Assembly (NCBI GenBank): GCA_003666325.1
Contig: QPIL01000121.1
Span: 30,380 to 94,379 of the forward strand
DNA length: 64,000 bases
DNA from: Methylococcales symbiont of Iophon sp. n. MRB-2018
Lineage (GTDB): Bacteria > Pseudomonadota > Gammaproteobacteria > Methylococcales > Methylomonadaceae
Reading direction: 5' to 3'
Every line of letters starts with the position of its first letter. Within the stretch, counting starts at the first letter, position 1. Positions 19,241-29,268 of this stretch are shown piece after piece. The notes under the pieces were generated by a model, which had not been told where the DNA came from, made no database searches, and saw only the letters and a program-made list of their open reading frames with translations. Made by a program: the position numbers and the translations under genes.

Positions 19241-20173
19241 TTATTGACCGTCTATATTCTCAGTTTCTATATCTGATTGAATCATCTCAACAGTCTCTGG
19301 TTCGGCTTCTTTTTTTTTATAATTTGCAGCCATCAACATAGATAAAATACTGCTTATTTTCTCTCTCATTTCACGGCGATCAATAATCATATCAATAGCA
19401 CCATGCTCTTGCAGAAATTCACTTCTTTGAAAACCTTCAGGTAATTTCTCTCTTACTGTTTGCTCTATAACGCGAGGCCCTGCAAAACCAATTAATGCTT
19501 TCGGCTCAGCGACATTAATATCACCTAACATGGCTAAACTTGCAGAGACACCACCCATCGTTGGATCAGTCATATATGAGATATAAGGGATACATGCTTC
19601 TGATAGTTGAGTTAAAGCTGCGCTGGTTTTAACCATTTGAAACAAAGAGAATAAAGACTCTTGCATTCTAGCACCGCCACTGGCAGTAAATACAATAAAC
19701 GGCACACCCAATTCCAGACTTTTATTAACACCACGGACAAAACGCTCACCTACCACTGAGCCCATTGATCCACCCATAAAACCAAAATCAAAAGCTGTAG
19801 CCACAATACCTTGTCCATTTAAAGTACCTTGCATAACCACTAATGCATCATTCTCCTTGCTGGATTTTTGCGCTTGCGTCAATCTATCTTTATATTTTTT
19901 GCTGTCTTTAAACTTCAAAGGGTCATTGGCTTTTAAACCCAAACCTAACTCAATACGGCCATCAGCATCTAAAAACATATTCAAACGATTTCTTGCTGAA
20001 ATCCGCATATGGTGATCACATTTTGGGCAAACACTAAAGTTTTTTTCTAATTCTGCGTTATACAGAATTGCATCACAACTGGGACATTTGTTCCATAAGC
20101 CTTCTGGAACAGAACCTTTATTAGATACATCTGTTCTAATCGTTGCTGGGATTAATTTTTTAAACCAATTCAT
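19241..20173 (-). CDS. accD: Acetyl-CoA carboxylase carboxyltransferase subunit beta
   Basis: Transfers the carboxyl group from biotin to acetyl-CoA to give malonyl-CoA, together with AccA. An N-terminal zinc ribbon (CPSCD and CPKCDHH, about residues 29-55) is followed by a crotonase-fold domain with [18 protein letters not shown] and [12 protein letters not shown]. 310 residues. It follows trpA with a 17-bp gap in the conserved trp-acc-fol order. Confidence 0.95.
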   Translation of the reverse strand: MNWFKKLIPATIRTDVSNKGSVPEGLWNKCPSCDAILYNAELEKNFSVCPKCDHHMRISARNRLNMFLDADGRIELGLGLKANDPLKFKDSKKYKDRLTQAQKSSKENDALVVMQGTLNGQGIVATAFDFGFMGGSMGSVVGERFVRGVNKSLELGVPFIVFTASGGARMQESLFSLFQMVKTSAALTQLSEACIPYISYMTDPTMGGVSASLAMLGDINVAEPKALIGFAGPRVIEQTVREKLPEGFQRSEFLQEHGAIDMIIDRREMREKISSILSMLMAANYKKKEAEPETVEMIQSDIETENIDGQ

Positions 20174-20190
20174 CGCTATATACTCCGAAC

Positions 20191-20994
20191 TTAACTATCC
20201 ATTGCCTGACGCATGGATTTTGTTAATGCAATAATTTCTGCTTTTACTTTTTCTACGTTATCCAAATTTTCTTCAATTTTTTTAATAAATGCACTTCCTA
20301 CCACAACACCATCAGCTAGTACTGAAATAGTTTTTGCTGTTTTAGCATCTTTAATACCAAAACCAACAGCTATCGGTAAATCTGTATTTTCTCTAATTTC
20401 AGCCAGTTTACGTTTAACATTTTCCGTATCCAAATGACTCGCTCCAGTAACGCCTTTTAAAGAAACATAGTATAAATAGCCACTACCGAGTGCATCCATT
20501 TTCCTTATTCTTTCGGGCGGACTGTTTGGTGCTGATAAAAAAATCGTATCAATATTTCTAGCCTTTAGTAAAGCAACGCATTCTTCGGCTTCTTCTGGCG
20601 GTAAATCAACGGTTAATACCCCATCCACTTCAGCACGTTGTGCTACATTGGCGAAAGCCTCATAGCCCATAATTTCAATAGGATTCAAATAGCCCATTAA
20701 GACAATCGGCGTTAATTGATCTTTTTTTCTAAATTCTGTTACCAGTGTCAATACACTAGACAATCCTATATGATGCTCTAAAGCACGCTCACTTGCTCGC
20801 TGAATCACAGGGCCATCAGCCATGGGGTCTGAAAATGGTACTCCAACTTCAATAACATCTGCCCCTGCTGCAACCAACGCATGTAGCATAGGTACAGTAA
20901 AATCAGGATTTGGATCACCTGCGGTGATAAAAGGGATGAGTGCTTTGCGACCAGATTTAGCCAGTGCTTCAAAACGCATTTTTAAACGACTCAT
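20191..20994 (-). CDS. trpA: Tryptophan synthase alpha chain
   Basis: Cleaves indole-3-glycerol phosphate and channels indole to TrpB. The catalytic acids Glu49 ([11 protein letters not shown]) and Asp60 (DPMADGP) are at exactly the usual positions. The phosphate-binding [11 protein letters not shown] and [12 protein letters not shown] segments are present. 267 residues. It overlaps the trpB stop by 4 bp, indicating translational coupling. Confidence 0.96.
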   Translation of the reverse strand: MSRLKMRFEALAKSGRKALIPFITAGDPNPDFTVPMLHALVAAGADVIEVGVPFSDPMADGPVIQRASERALEHHIGLSSVLTLVTEFRKKDQLTPIVLMGYLNPIEIMGYEAFANVAQRAEVDGVLTVDLPPEEAEECVALLKARNIDTIFLSAPNSPPERIRKMDALGSGYLYYVSLKGVTGASHLDTENVKRKLAEIRENTDLPIAVGFGIKDAKTAKTISVLADGVVVGSAFIKKIEENLDNVEKVKAEIIALTKSMRQAMDS

Positions 20995-22193
20995 ATCTGA
21001 ATCCCCTCACGTTCTGCCATGGTATGCATGTCTTTATCACCACGTCCAGATAAGCTAACAATGATAGTTTCATCATGCCTCATAGTTGGTGCCAATTTCA
21101 TGGTGTAAGCTAAAGCATGGCTCGATTCTAGTGCAGGAATAATGCCTTCCAATTTAGTCAAGGCATGAAAACCCTCTAATGCTTCATTATCATTAATATT
21201 AACGTAATCTACTCGCCCAATATCTTTTAACCAAGAATGCTCAGGCCCTACGCCAGGATAATCAAGACCCGCTGAAATTGAATGAGTTTCAATGATTTCA
21301 CCATCATCATCCGCCATCAGATAAGTTCGGTTACCATGTAATACACCCGGTCTACCTGCACATAAAGGTGCCGAATGTCTTCCTGTTTCAACACCATCTC
21401 CAGCTGCTTCAACACCATATATTTTGACAGAACTATCATCAATAAAGGGATGAAACAAACCAATAGCATTTGAACCACCACCCACGCAAGCTACTAATGC
21501 ATCAGGCAGTTTCCCTGTCATCTCCTGGCATTGCTGTTTAGCTTCACGCCCAATAATAGTTTGAAAATCTCTGACCATAGCTGGATAGGGGTGGGGCCCT
21601 GCAACGGTACCAATAATATAGAAGGTGTCATCAATATTAGTAACCCAATCCCTCATCGCTTCGTTTAATGCATCTTTCAAAGTACGAGAACCCGATTCAA
21701 CAGGAATCACTGTAGCGCCCAATAATTTCATCCGATACACATTGAGCTTTTGCCGTTTCACATCAACAGCGCCCATATAAACCACACATTCCAAACCCAG
21801 TCTTGCCGCAACTGTCGCCGTTGCCACACCATGTTGCCCTGCCCCCGTCTCGGCAATAATACGTGTTTTACCCATACGCTTTGCCAGCAAAGCCTGTCCT
21901 ACCGTATTATTAACTTTATGGGCGCCGGTATGATTCAAATCTTCACGTTTTAAATAGATCTGGGCACCACCTAGCACCTTGCTCCATCGTTGCGCATGAT
22001 AAAGCGGTGAAGGACGACCTACATAATGGTTTAAATCATCATCCAGCTCTGCCATAAAACTAGGATCTTTCATGTAACGCTGGTACGCTTCATTTAATTC
22101 TGTAATAGCAGGCATTAATGTTTCTGCGACAAAAACCCCACCATAAGGTCCAAAATGACCTCTTTCATCCGGCATGTTATACCTGTCAGCCAT
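20991..22193 (-). CDS. trpB: Tryptophan synthase beta chain
   Basis: A PLP enzyme that condenses indole with serine. Lys93 in HTGAHKVNN is the Schiff-base lysine. GGGSNAIG binds the PLP phosphate; [12 protein letters not shown] and SGRGDKD are also present. 400 residues, normal. It sits between trpF and trpA. Confidence 0.97.
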   Translation of the reverse strand: MADRYNMPDERGHFGPYGGVFVAETLMPAITELNEAYQRYMKDPSFMAELDDDLNHYVGRPSPLYHAQRWSKVLGGAQIYLKREDLNHTGAHKVNNTVGQALLAKRMGKTRIIAETGAGQHGVATATVAARLGLECVVYMGAVDVKRQKLNVYRMKLLGATVIPVESGSRTLKDALNEAMRDWVTNIDDTFYIIGTVAGPHPYPAMVRDFQTIIGREAKQQCQEMTGKLPDALVACVGGGSNAIGLFHPFIDDSSVKIYGVEAAGDGVETGRHSAPLCAGRPGVLHGNRTYLMADDDGEIIETHSISAGLDYPGVGPEHSWLKDIGRVDYVNINDNEALEGFHALTKLEGIIPALESSHALAYTMKLAPTMRHDETIIVSLSGRGDKDMHTMAEREGIQI

Positions 22194-22207
22194 GTTAATT
22201 GTTCACC

Positions 22208-22831
22208 TTAATTATCGCCTTCTTTTACCTGTTGAATAAATGCAGCCATTTTTGCTACATCTTTAATACCTTTCTCAGTCTCAACTCCGCTACTAACATC
22301 TAATGCGTAAGGCCTAACTGATTGTACTGCCAGTCTTGCATTATCCACATGCAAACCACCCGCCAAAACAATCGGCAAAGCACACTGCTTTGGAATTAAA
22401 TCCCAGTCAAATTGATGCCCACTTCCACCTTTAATTCCTAGCTGATATGCATCTAATAATAACGCAGAAGCATCATTATATTGTTCTGCTATTTGCAATA
22501 CATCCCGCTGTTTTGTCATTCTAATCGCTTTCAGATAAGGCTTGTTATAAATGTTACATCGGTTTGCTGGCTCGTTGCCATGAAATTGAATAACATCTAT
22601 TGCCAGCTCATTTAATACTTGCTTTATTTGAGATTCTTGCTCATCAACAAATAATGCAACGACAGAGACAAATGCAGGCAATGCATTAACAATATTTCTC
22701 GCTTGTTCAATGCTGATAGAACGAGGGCTAGGTGGGTAAAAAACCAAACCAATCGCATCTACACCCAGTTTTGCAGCCGCCACTGCATCTTCTACCCGAG
22801 TAAAACCACAAATTTTAATGCGAGTACGCAT
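22208..22831 (-). CDS. trpF: Phosphoribosylanthranilate isomerase
   Basis: A TIM-barrel isomerase of tryptophan synthesis. The N terminus RIKICGFTRVEDAVAA carries the catalytic Cys. LVFYPPSPRSIS, VIQFHGNE and LLDAYQLGIKGGSGHQFDWD follow, and LAGGLHVDNA binds phosphate. 207 residues. It is the first gene of the minus-strand trp-acc-fol-pur-met block. A TATAAT lies on the minus strand at 22946-22951 with a poor -35, a possible promoter only. Confidence 0.95.
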   Translation of the reverse strand: MRTRIKICGFTRVEDAVAAAKLGVDAIGLVFYPPSPRSISIEQARNIVNALPAFVSVVALFVDEQESQIKQVLNELAIDVIQFHGNEPANRCNIYNKPYLKAIRMTKQRDVLQIAEQYNDASALLLDAYQLGIKGGSGHQFDWDLIPKQCALPIVLAGGLHVDNARLAVQSVRPYALDVSSGVETEKGIKDVAKMAAFIQQVKEGDN

Positions 22832-23034
22832 AAGTCCTCTCTAAAAACAGGCTTGCTAGAATAACATAGAATAAGACTTAGCTATTAGTTGAAATATTCT
22901 GCTTTACTTAGAACTCCCCCAACATAGCTATGAGTACCTGAGTCAATTATAACGGGAGGTCATACCCTCCATTGCGATATAAAAAATCGTGACACCTCTT
23001 TATTTTTATTGTAAATACCCTGCAAAAATAGCTT

Positions 23035-23469
23035 TCATCTGCTTGGTACCCCTTTATTAGCCAGTTCGTCCGCTTTTTCATTTCCGACATTACCAGAATG
23101 ACCTTTTACAAAAATCCAGTCAATTTTATGGCGAGTAATTGCTGAATCCAGTCGGCGCCATAAATCATCGTTTTTAACAGGCTTTTTAGCGACTGTTTTC
23201 CATCCTCTTTTTTTCCAATTATCTATCCATTCAGTGATGCCTTTTAACACATACTTAGAATCTGTATGTAACAACACAGTGCTTGGTTTTTTTAAAGTTT
23301 CCAGCGCCATAATAGTAGCCATCAATTCCATACGATTATTTGTTGTATCTTGCTCTCCACCGTATAGCTCCTTTTCAGTCGATTTGTATTGCAGTAAAAC
23401 GCCCCACCCTCCCGGACCGGGATTTCCTTTGCATGCTCCATCTGTATATATAATGATCTGCTCAGTCAT
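23035..23469 (-). CDS. rnhA: Ribonuclease HI
   Basis: Degrades RNA in RNA-DNA hybrids. The carboxylate residues are in [16 protein letters not shown] (Asp9 region), NRMELMA (Glu), LLHTDSKYV (Asp) and the C-terminal GNEKADELA (Asp). 144 residues. Its start overlaps the 3' end of the methyltransferase-like gene by 8 bp. The gap to trpF (22832-23034) shows only a short GGAGG/CCTCC hairpin near 22954-22970. Confidence 0.95.
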   Translation of the reverse strand: MTEQIIIYTDGACKGNPGPGGWGVLLQYKSTEKELYGGEQDTTNNRMELMATIMALETLKKPSTVLLHTDSKYVLKGITEWIDNWKKRGWKTVAKKPVKNDDLWRRLDSAITRHKIDWIFVKGHSGNVGNEKADELANKGVPSR

Positions 23470-24184
23470 ATTTATTTTTCTTGTGTGTGTTTGATTTTAA
23501 TCCGTTAGAGGCTGTTGCAAAGCTAACAGTTTTAAATTTTATCGGTGTTAATGGAATTAATTGATATTGTCTTTTAGTGGCGCGTACTGCATAAGCCATA
23601 GAAAAGAAGGTTCTTTTACTTAATTTAAACTGTCCTGATGTGGTTTTAATTGAATCTAAATTGATTTCAGAAGTGGTTGTGATTTCAAAATTAAGCAATT
23701 TCAACCAATCAGAAATTCTTCTGCGCATAATAAAATGTCCTAGCCATGAATCTGACATTTTAATATCCCACAAAAACTGCAAACGAATCCAAAAACTCAA
23801 AGGATTAAAATTTAAAAAAATAACCTCGCCTTCTGCTTTTAATACCCGCTCTATTTCTCTCATAGTTTGAAATCGGTTTGCATCAAATTCTAATAAATGC
23901 GGCACGATAACCAAATCTACTGTTTCACTCTGAATGGGAAGCCCACATGATTTGGCTCTTATTTTTACAGCATTGGCACAGCCCTTACTTTCAATATCAA
24001 GAATGCTGTATTTTTGAAAAAAAGAACAGTCTATAAACTCATATTCCCAGCCTAAATAACCCAACTGCATAATGGTTTGTTTACAACTTACTGTGATTGA
24101 ACGCCTTAAATAATCGCGTTCAAGCTTTTGTAATAATTTACCGTGTGGTGTTTCATAAAATGAAAACAAAAATTTTCTTTTCAT
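23462..24184 (-). CDS. YafS-like putative class I methyltransferase
   Basis: A 240-residue protein of the SAM-methyltransferase-like group found next to rnhA (yafS in E. coli). The post-I region ([15 protein letters not shown]) and [19 protein letters not shown] fit this group. A normal Gly-rich motif I is absent; [11 protein letters not shown] stands in its place, so catalytic activity is uncertain. It is divergent from mltD, matching the E. coli order of yafS, rnhA and mltD. The substrate is unknown. Confidence 0.75.
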   Translation of the reverse strand: MKRKFLFSFYETPHGKLLQKLERDYLRRSITVSCKQTIMQLGYLGWEYEFIDCSFFQKYSILDIESKGCANAVKIRAKSCGLPIQSETVDLVIVPHLLEFDANRFQTMREIERVLKAEGEVIFLNFNPLSFWIRLQFLWDIKMSDSWLGHFIMRRRISDWLKLLNFEITTTSEINLDSIKTTSGQFKLSKRTFFSMAYAVRATKRQYQLIPLTPIKFKTVSFATASNGLKSNTHKKNKYD

Positions 24185-24258
24185 ATCTCAGTTGAAAAAT
24201 AGGTCGTTTTGTATATAATCAGACAATTGCAACAACTTTGTAAACCAAATTAATAACC

Positions 24259-25620
24259 ATGTTATCAATAATTCCTAAAAAATTATTCATTTTTTCCCTT
24301 TATCCTATTTTATTAATTGCCGCAGGATGTGCAGAAAAGCCCATTAAACATGTCTATATTAATGAAAATCCTGCTCCAATACAGCAAGTTTCAAATACTC
24401 CCGTTATAAACCCTGAGCCCTTAGCACAAGATACCAGTGTTGAAGAAATAAAACCAATAGACATTGTGCCCCACAAAACGGTTTGGGAGCGTTTATTTTC
24501 CTTATATGCTCTAGCTGATATTGATAATGAACGAATAGATAAAGAAGTAAAAAGATTTCTTAAAAATCCTGAATATTTAACTAAAATCCAACACCGTGCA
24601 GAACCTTATCTGTATTTTATTCTTGACCAGATTGAGGCAAAACAAATTCCAGGGGAATTCGCTTTACTTCCCGTTATAGAAAGTGCATTTTTACCCAATG
24701 CCGTATCAAAAAGCAAAGCTTCAGGACTTTGGCAGTTTATGCCAGCTACAGGACGTTTTTTTGGTCTAAAACAAAACCAGTGGTATGACGGTCGCAATGA
24801 TATATATGCTTCCACACAAGCTGCTACCACTTATCTACAACAATTAGGAAAACTATTTGATAATGACTGGATGCTGGCTTTAGCTTCCTATAATGCAGGG
24901 AAAGGAACCATAAAAAAAGCACAAAAATTAAACAGCGAAAATAATTTAGCGACCGATTATTGGTCAATTTCGTTACCTACAGAAACTATGAATTATGTGC
25001 CACGGCTACTGGCTATTGCTAAAATATTTACCCATTCAGAAAAATATAATATTCCTTTATATCCCATAGCCAATAAACCTTATTTTGAAGTGGTTACTAT
25101 CGACTCTCAAATTAATTTAAGTCTGGCAGCAAAAATGGCACAAACTCCCATTAATAGCTTTTTTATCTTAAACCCTGCCTTTAAACGATGGAGTACTGAC
25201 CCAGATGGCCCTTACCATCTTCTCATTCATGCTGAAAAAGTCGATACCTTTAACAAACAGTTAATGGCTACTCAGATTAAAGATAGAATGCACTGGATAC
25301 GTCACAAAATAAATGAAGGAGAGAATTTGGGTGTCATTGCAAAAAAATATAACACCACAGTTAATGCGCTAAAACAAAGTAATCATTTAGACAACGCCAA
25401 TATTCGTGCTGGAAAATATTTACTGATTCCTGACTCGTCTGCTCAGTTAGTTTCAGATACAAACACCATCCCGCAACAACTTTACATTGTAAAAAGTGGC
25501 GACACCTTCTGGGGTATAGCCCGTCAATTTGCAGTAAAAAGCAAAGATATTGCAAAATGGAACAACGTGCCCTTATCTAAAACCTTACAACCTGGGCAAA
25601 AACTGATCATAAAAGGGTAA
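24259..25620 (+). CDS. mltD: Membrane-bound lytic murein transglycosylase D
   Basis: A lipoprotein that cleaves peptidoglycan glycan strands, releasing 1,6-anhydro-muropeptides. Lipobox near LIAAGC (Cys24). The SLT domain carries the catalytic Glu in LLPVIESAFLPNAVS, then ASGLWQFMPATGRFFGL and ALASYNAGKGTIKKA. Two LysM modules lie near 312-352 and 405-452. 453 residues. Promoter region shared with the divergent YafS-like gene (74 bp). Confidence 0.94.
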   Translation: MLSIIPKKLFIFSLYPILLIAAGCAEKPIKHVYINENPAPIQQVSNTPVINPEPLAQDTSVEEIKPIDIVPHKTVWERLFSLYALADIDNERIDKEVKRFLKNPEYLTKIQHRAEPYLYFILDQIEAKQIPGEFALLPVIESAFLPNAVSKSKASGLWQFMPATGRFFGLKQNQWYDGRNDIYASTQAATTYLQQLGKLFDNDWMLALASYNAGKGTIKKAQKLNSENNLATDYWSISLPTETMNYVPRLLAIAKIFTHSEKYNIPLYPIANKPYFEVVTIDSQINLSLAAKMAQTPINSFFILNPAFKRWSTDPDGPYHLLIHAEKVDTFNKQLMATQIKDRMHWIRHKINEGENLGVIAKKYNTTVNALKQSNHLDNANIRAGKYLLIPDSSAQLVSDTNTIPQQLYIVKSGDTFWGIARQFAVKSKDIAKWNNVPLSKTLQPGQKLIIKG

Positions 25621-25979
25621 CTTGACAACTAGCCACTCCCCTTAGAGTGATTCCTCGGTCAAGGCCGTTTGAATAGCAACAAGAGAATTAGTGCCTTTGC
25701 TTGCCATCGTTTGCAGCTAACTTGATATGGCGAGACCTCAGCATAGCACAATAAACATGGGCATAAACCTCAGAACAAAAGCACCCTCGATACTTTTTGT
25801 CGCCCCATAAATGATATGATGAGCTCAACTGAAAATGTTTCTGCATCAAAAAAACTATAGAACCATGGTCATCGTGACTTACCCTATTCAATCAAAAGCA
25901 CACAAAAAAAAGAAACTAACACTTTTTCAGCTCCTTTTGTCCCCTAAATTAATAATTGAATAAACAGGATCAACTAGAA
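25621..25979. other. Gap between mltD and desaturase with mobile-element debris
   Basis: No supported gene. A MITE-A terminus (GAGACCTCAGCATAGC, 25732-25748) is present without its partner end. A short frame on the minus strand (25688-25891) is not recognisable as a known protein and is probably debris of an older insertion. CTTACCCTATTCAATC near 25879 resembles the shared terminal motif of the other repeats in the window. Confidence 0.45.
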
Positions 25980-27077
25980 ATGCAAACTAAAACGGATGGT
26001 GATTTTCAACAAGAAAGTAGTACGGATAAACCTTATTTGGCTGACTTTAAATCACTGACTGCTGAAATAAAACGTCGAGGACTCTATCAAAGAGATACTA
26101 AACGAGCCTATATTGAGCTCATTGCTCATATTGTTATTTCTATTGTCGGCATCGCTCTATTTATTGTCTTTGACAACATCTTTAGCCGAATACTTTCTGC
26201 TTTAATTATGGCATCTGGTTTATTAGGGATTGGCACACATACACATAACTCCTCACATAATGCCAGTTCTGAAAAAAACTCGATTGATGATTTTTTAACT
26301 TATCTTGGCTATTCGACCCTATTAGGTTTCTCTGCTCTTTTTTGGAAATACAAACACTGCATTGTTCATCATAGCAATCCAAATATTCTGGGAATTGATG
26401 AAGATATCGACTTAATGCCCTTTTTTGCTATCACTGAAGATGATTTAAAAAAGGTAGGTAATTTAGGACATTTTTATCACAAGTTTATCCAGCCTGTTAT
26501 TTTTCCTTTCATGATCAGTCTGACCGCTTTTAATATTCAACGCCAAGCATGGACCTTCTTGATTAAAGCCTTATTAGACAATAAAAAACGTAAAACCATA
26601 CATTGGATTGATTTAGCTTATAATCTGCTACACATATTAGCTTGGCTAATTATTCCTATGCTGTTTTTTCCCCCCATTGCGGTCATAGAATTTTATATAT
26701 TAAGAAACGTACTGCTAGGCTACGCCTTATTTTTTATGCTGGGTTCTTCACATTTACCAAGTGAAGCCGTTTGTAGCGTAGCAGATCAGCAACGTGCTGA
26801 TTTCGCACTTAAGCAGACCGCTGCCACCATTAATATTAGAACCAACCGTTATGGTCGTTTTCTGATGTCGGGACTTGATTATCAAATAGAACATCATTTG
26901 TTTCGTGGAGTCAGCTATACCCGCCTACCAGAGCTTAACGAACTGGTAAAAGAATACTGTAGATATCAAAATTACCCACATAATACACTGGGTTTTTTTG
27001 AAGCTTCGTGGAAAACAATTACGGTTTTTTACACACCAAAACCTGTACACACTGACCTGCAAAAGCTGATTAGCTAA
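25980..27077 (+). CDS. Membrane fatty acid desaturase
   Basis: A di-iron integral-membrane desaturase of about 365 residues that introduces double bonds into acyl chains. Three histidine boxes are visible: THTHNSSH near residue 84-90, HCIVHH near 122-127 and QIEHHLF near 302. The third box with Gln instead of the first His is the type found in front-end (delta-5/6-like) desaturases. Four or more hydrophobic segments separate the boxes. I chose ATG 25980 (AGGA 10 bp ahead) over TTG 25956. The regiochemistry and substrate are not readable. A heptamer array starts at the stop. Confidence 0.88.
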   Translation: MQTKTDGDFQQESSTDKPYLADFKSLTAEIKRRGLYQRDTKRAYIELIAHIVISIVGIALFIVFDNIFSRILSALIMASGLLGIGTHTHNSSHNASSEKNSIDDFLTYLGYSTLLGFSALFWKYKHCIVHHSNPNILGIDEDIDLMPFFAITEDDLKKVGNLGHFYHKFIQPVIFPFMISLTAFNIQRQAWTFLIKALLDNKKRKTIHWIDLAYNLLHILAWLIIPMLFFPPIAVIEFYILRNVLLGYALFFMLGSSHLPSEAVCSVADQQRADFALKQTAATINIRTNRYGRFLMSGLDYQIEHHLFRGVSYTRLPELNELVKEYCRYQNYPHNTLGFFEASWKTITVFYTPKPVHTDLQKLIS

Positions 27078-27147
27078 GACTCAAGACTCAGGATTCAGGA
27101 TTCAGGATTCAGGATTCAGGATTCAGGATTCAGGATTCAGGATTCAG
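27078..27147 (+). repeat. Heptanucleotide tandem array H1
   Basis: Ten head-to-tail 7-bp units: GACTCAA, GACTCAG, then eight GATTCAG. It begins at the base after the desaturase stop codon and runs directly into repeat B (27149). The unit family matches H2 at 52980. Confidence 0.92.
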
Positions 27148-27148
27148 A

Positions 27149-27470
27149 ACTAAAGTAACTGGAACCTCTGTTACACGTCATTCCCGAAGTCTGTTATCGG
27201 AAATCTAGTTTTAAGTATCTGGATTCCTGCTTAAAACATGCAGAAATTACGGAGGGAGTGACGCGGATCTTATACCCTATTCAACAAATAACTGTGAATG
27301 AAAGAGGTTTAGTTGCTCTGTGTTTAGGTTGGTTTTGTTAGTATGGTTTATCAGCAAAACGACCAATAAATAGCTGTTATTTTACCAAATACTGCTTGTT
27401 TTGTCTATGATTTTTGTTTAATTTATTGTTACAAATCAGATGGTTGTTGTGTTTTTAAGGGTTGATTAAA
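27149..27470 (+). repeat. Repeat B copy 1 (about 310 bp)
   Basis: The sequence from CTAAAGTAACTGGAACCTCT through CATTCCCGAAGTCTG, TATACCCTATTCAACAAATA and GTTTTTAAGGGTTGA matches, with point changes, the reverse strand of 41095-41437. Its second half matches 53122-53275 and its first ~60 bp match the reverse of 36965-37048. No intact ORF. Function unknown; behaves as a dispersed repeat. The remaining gap to glmU (27471-27666) has no gene. Confidence 0.8.
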
Positions 27471-27666
27471 TAAAGTGTTCAGTATTAATCAGCTTGGGGC
27501 TTTAACGAAGGGAACATAGCAGGCTATGTGAGCTAAGTTGCAACGCCTAAGATGGATAAAAAGAGCCACAAGACGACATGGTTATTTATTGCCAGTTGCC
27601 TAACTGGCAGTAAGGAAATAGATAGACTCACACGGACACGACTGTGCCAAGTATAGGCAATGGATG

Positions 27667-29031
27667 TTATTTCTTTTTAGGTCTTATCCAGCCAATGACA
27701 GACATTTGTTTAGACCTTGACAAGCTTAATTTCTGCTCGGGTGCATCCTTGGTTATGGTTGAGCCTGCACCTATTGTTGCACCTTTTCCCACAGTGACAG
27801 GTGCAATTAACTGTGTATCAGAACCAATAAAAACATCATCTTCTATGACTGTTTTAAATTTATTCACACCATCATAATTACAGGTTATAGTCCCTGCCCC
27901 AATATTCACTTTACTACCTATGCTTGCATCGCCAATATAACTTAGGTGATTAATTTTACTGCCTGTGTCAATTGTTGATTTCTTGATTTCCACAAAATTA
28001 CCAATATGTACTTCACTAGCCAATTCTGCTTGCGGTCTTAATCTGGCAAAAGGCCCTATCCGGCAACCTGCACCAATTACAGCATCTTCAATAATACAAT
28101 GCGCCAATATTTCTACATCATCAGCAATCACTGCATTCTTCACTATACTATTAGCACCAATCTTGACATTGTTACCAATAGAATTACATCCCTCAAATAA
28201 CACATTGATATCCACCTCAACATCTTGCCCTAGATGCTGAAAAGTGCCTCGCACATCAACTCTTGTTGGGTCGCGCAAGCTGACACCTTGTTCCATCATT
28301 TTCTCAGCTTGCTCTAATTGATAGACTCTTTCTAAATATGCCAGTTGTTTTCGATCATTAACGCCTAATACTTCATCCTGACTTTGAGGCTGATTAGTTT
28401 TAACTTCAATTCCTTCATTAACTGCCATTTCGATAATATCGGTTAAATAAAATTCATTTTGGGCATTACTGTTTTGCAAGCTGGACAACCAGTTTTTTAG
28501 CAAATAACCTGGTGTAGCAATAATCCCTGTATTGCCTTCATCAATTAATTTTTCTGCAACACTGGCATCTTTTTCTTCAACAATTTTTTGTACCTCACCA
28601 CCATCTGACCGAACTATTCGTCCATAGCCTGTTGGGTTATCAAGATTTACAGTTAATAAACCAATCGATTGACTGGATACATTTTTTAATAATTTATCAA
28701 TAGAACTTTTCTTTAACAACGGTACGTCGCCATATAAAATCAAAACTTTATCGTCATCATCAATAAAATTTACTGCTTGTTGCACGGCATGTCCTGTGCC
28801 TAGTTGTTGCTTTTGTTCCACCCAATTTGCATCCAACTGATTTAACGCTTGCTTGACCGACTCACCGCCATGTCCATAAATAATTACAATGTCATTATTG
28901 TCCAGTTGCCGACTGGTATCATAAACATGTTGCAATAATGCACGCCCAGCAATTTTGTGTAAAACTTTGGGTTTTGACGAACGCATACGCATCCCTTGTC
29001 CAGCTGCTAAGATGATTGTTTTAATACTCAT
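27667..29031 (-). CDS. glmU: Bifunctional GlmU (UDP-GlcNAc synthesis)
   Basis: Acetylates glucosamine-1-P and couples it to UTP, giving UDP-GlcNAc for peptidoglycan and LPS. The pyrophosphorylase N domain starts IILAAGQGMRMRSSKPKVLH, with YGDVPLL at the active site. The C-terminal left-handed beta-helix shows hexapeptide repeats and acetyltransferase residues in KINHLSYIGDA and GTITCNYDGVNK. 454 residues. Monocistronic as far as visible. Confidence 0.96.
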   Translation of the reverse strand: MSIKTIILAAGQGMRMRSSKPKVLHKIAGRALLQHVYDTSRQLDNNDIVIIYGHGGESVKQALNQLDANWVEQKQQLGTGHAVQQAVNFIDDDDKVLILYGDVPLLKKSSIDKLLKNVSSQSIGLLTVNLDNPTGYGRIVRSDGGEVQKIVEEKDASVAEKLIDEGNTGIIATPGYLLKNWLSSLQNSNAQNEFYLTDIIEMAVNEGIEVKTNQPQSQDEVLGVNDRKQLAYLERVYQLEQAEKMMEQGVSLRDPTRVDVRGTFQHLGQDVEVDINVLFEGCNSIGNNVKIGANSIVKNAVIADDVEILAHCIIEDAVIGAGCRIGPFARLRPQAELASEVHIGNFVEIKKSTIDTGSKINHLSYIGDASIGSKVNIGAGTITCNYDGVNKFKTVIEDDVFIGSDTQLIAPVTVGKGATIGAGSTITKDAPEQKLSLSRSKQMSVIGWIRPKKK

Positions 29032-29268
29032 TTTTTCAAACTATGCCTTTGGCTTTCCTGTAAAAATACATGCTAAGGAGGTGAAGGTTTAATAAATTAC
29101 GGAAATTATTAGGCCCATTCTATCGACTCTATTTCCTCCTAGCAATCAAATATATTCCTCACATCAATATAGGAATTAGCCCTGTTAGCACTAGATAAGA
29201 CCATGAAAACGATAGAAATTTATGCCATAATACATGGCTCGTCTTTGTTGTACTAACCATTACATTCC

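Noticed and set aside
22946..22970. trp attenuator or T-box ahead of trpF
   Set aside because: Only a short GGAGG/CCTCC hairpin and a TATAAT are seen; no Trp-rich leader peptide, no T-box motif and no T-run.
25688..25891. 67-codon frame after mltD
   Set aside because: It spans a MITE-A terminus and is not recognisable; better explained as debris.
27078..27147. Possible CRISPR array
   Set aside because: The repeat unit is only 7 bp with no unique spacers; it is a simple tandem array. The same holds for 52980-53084.
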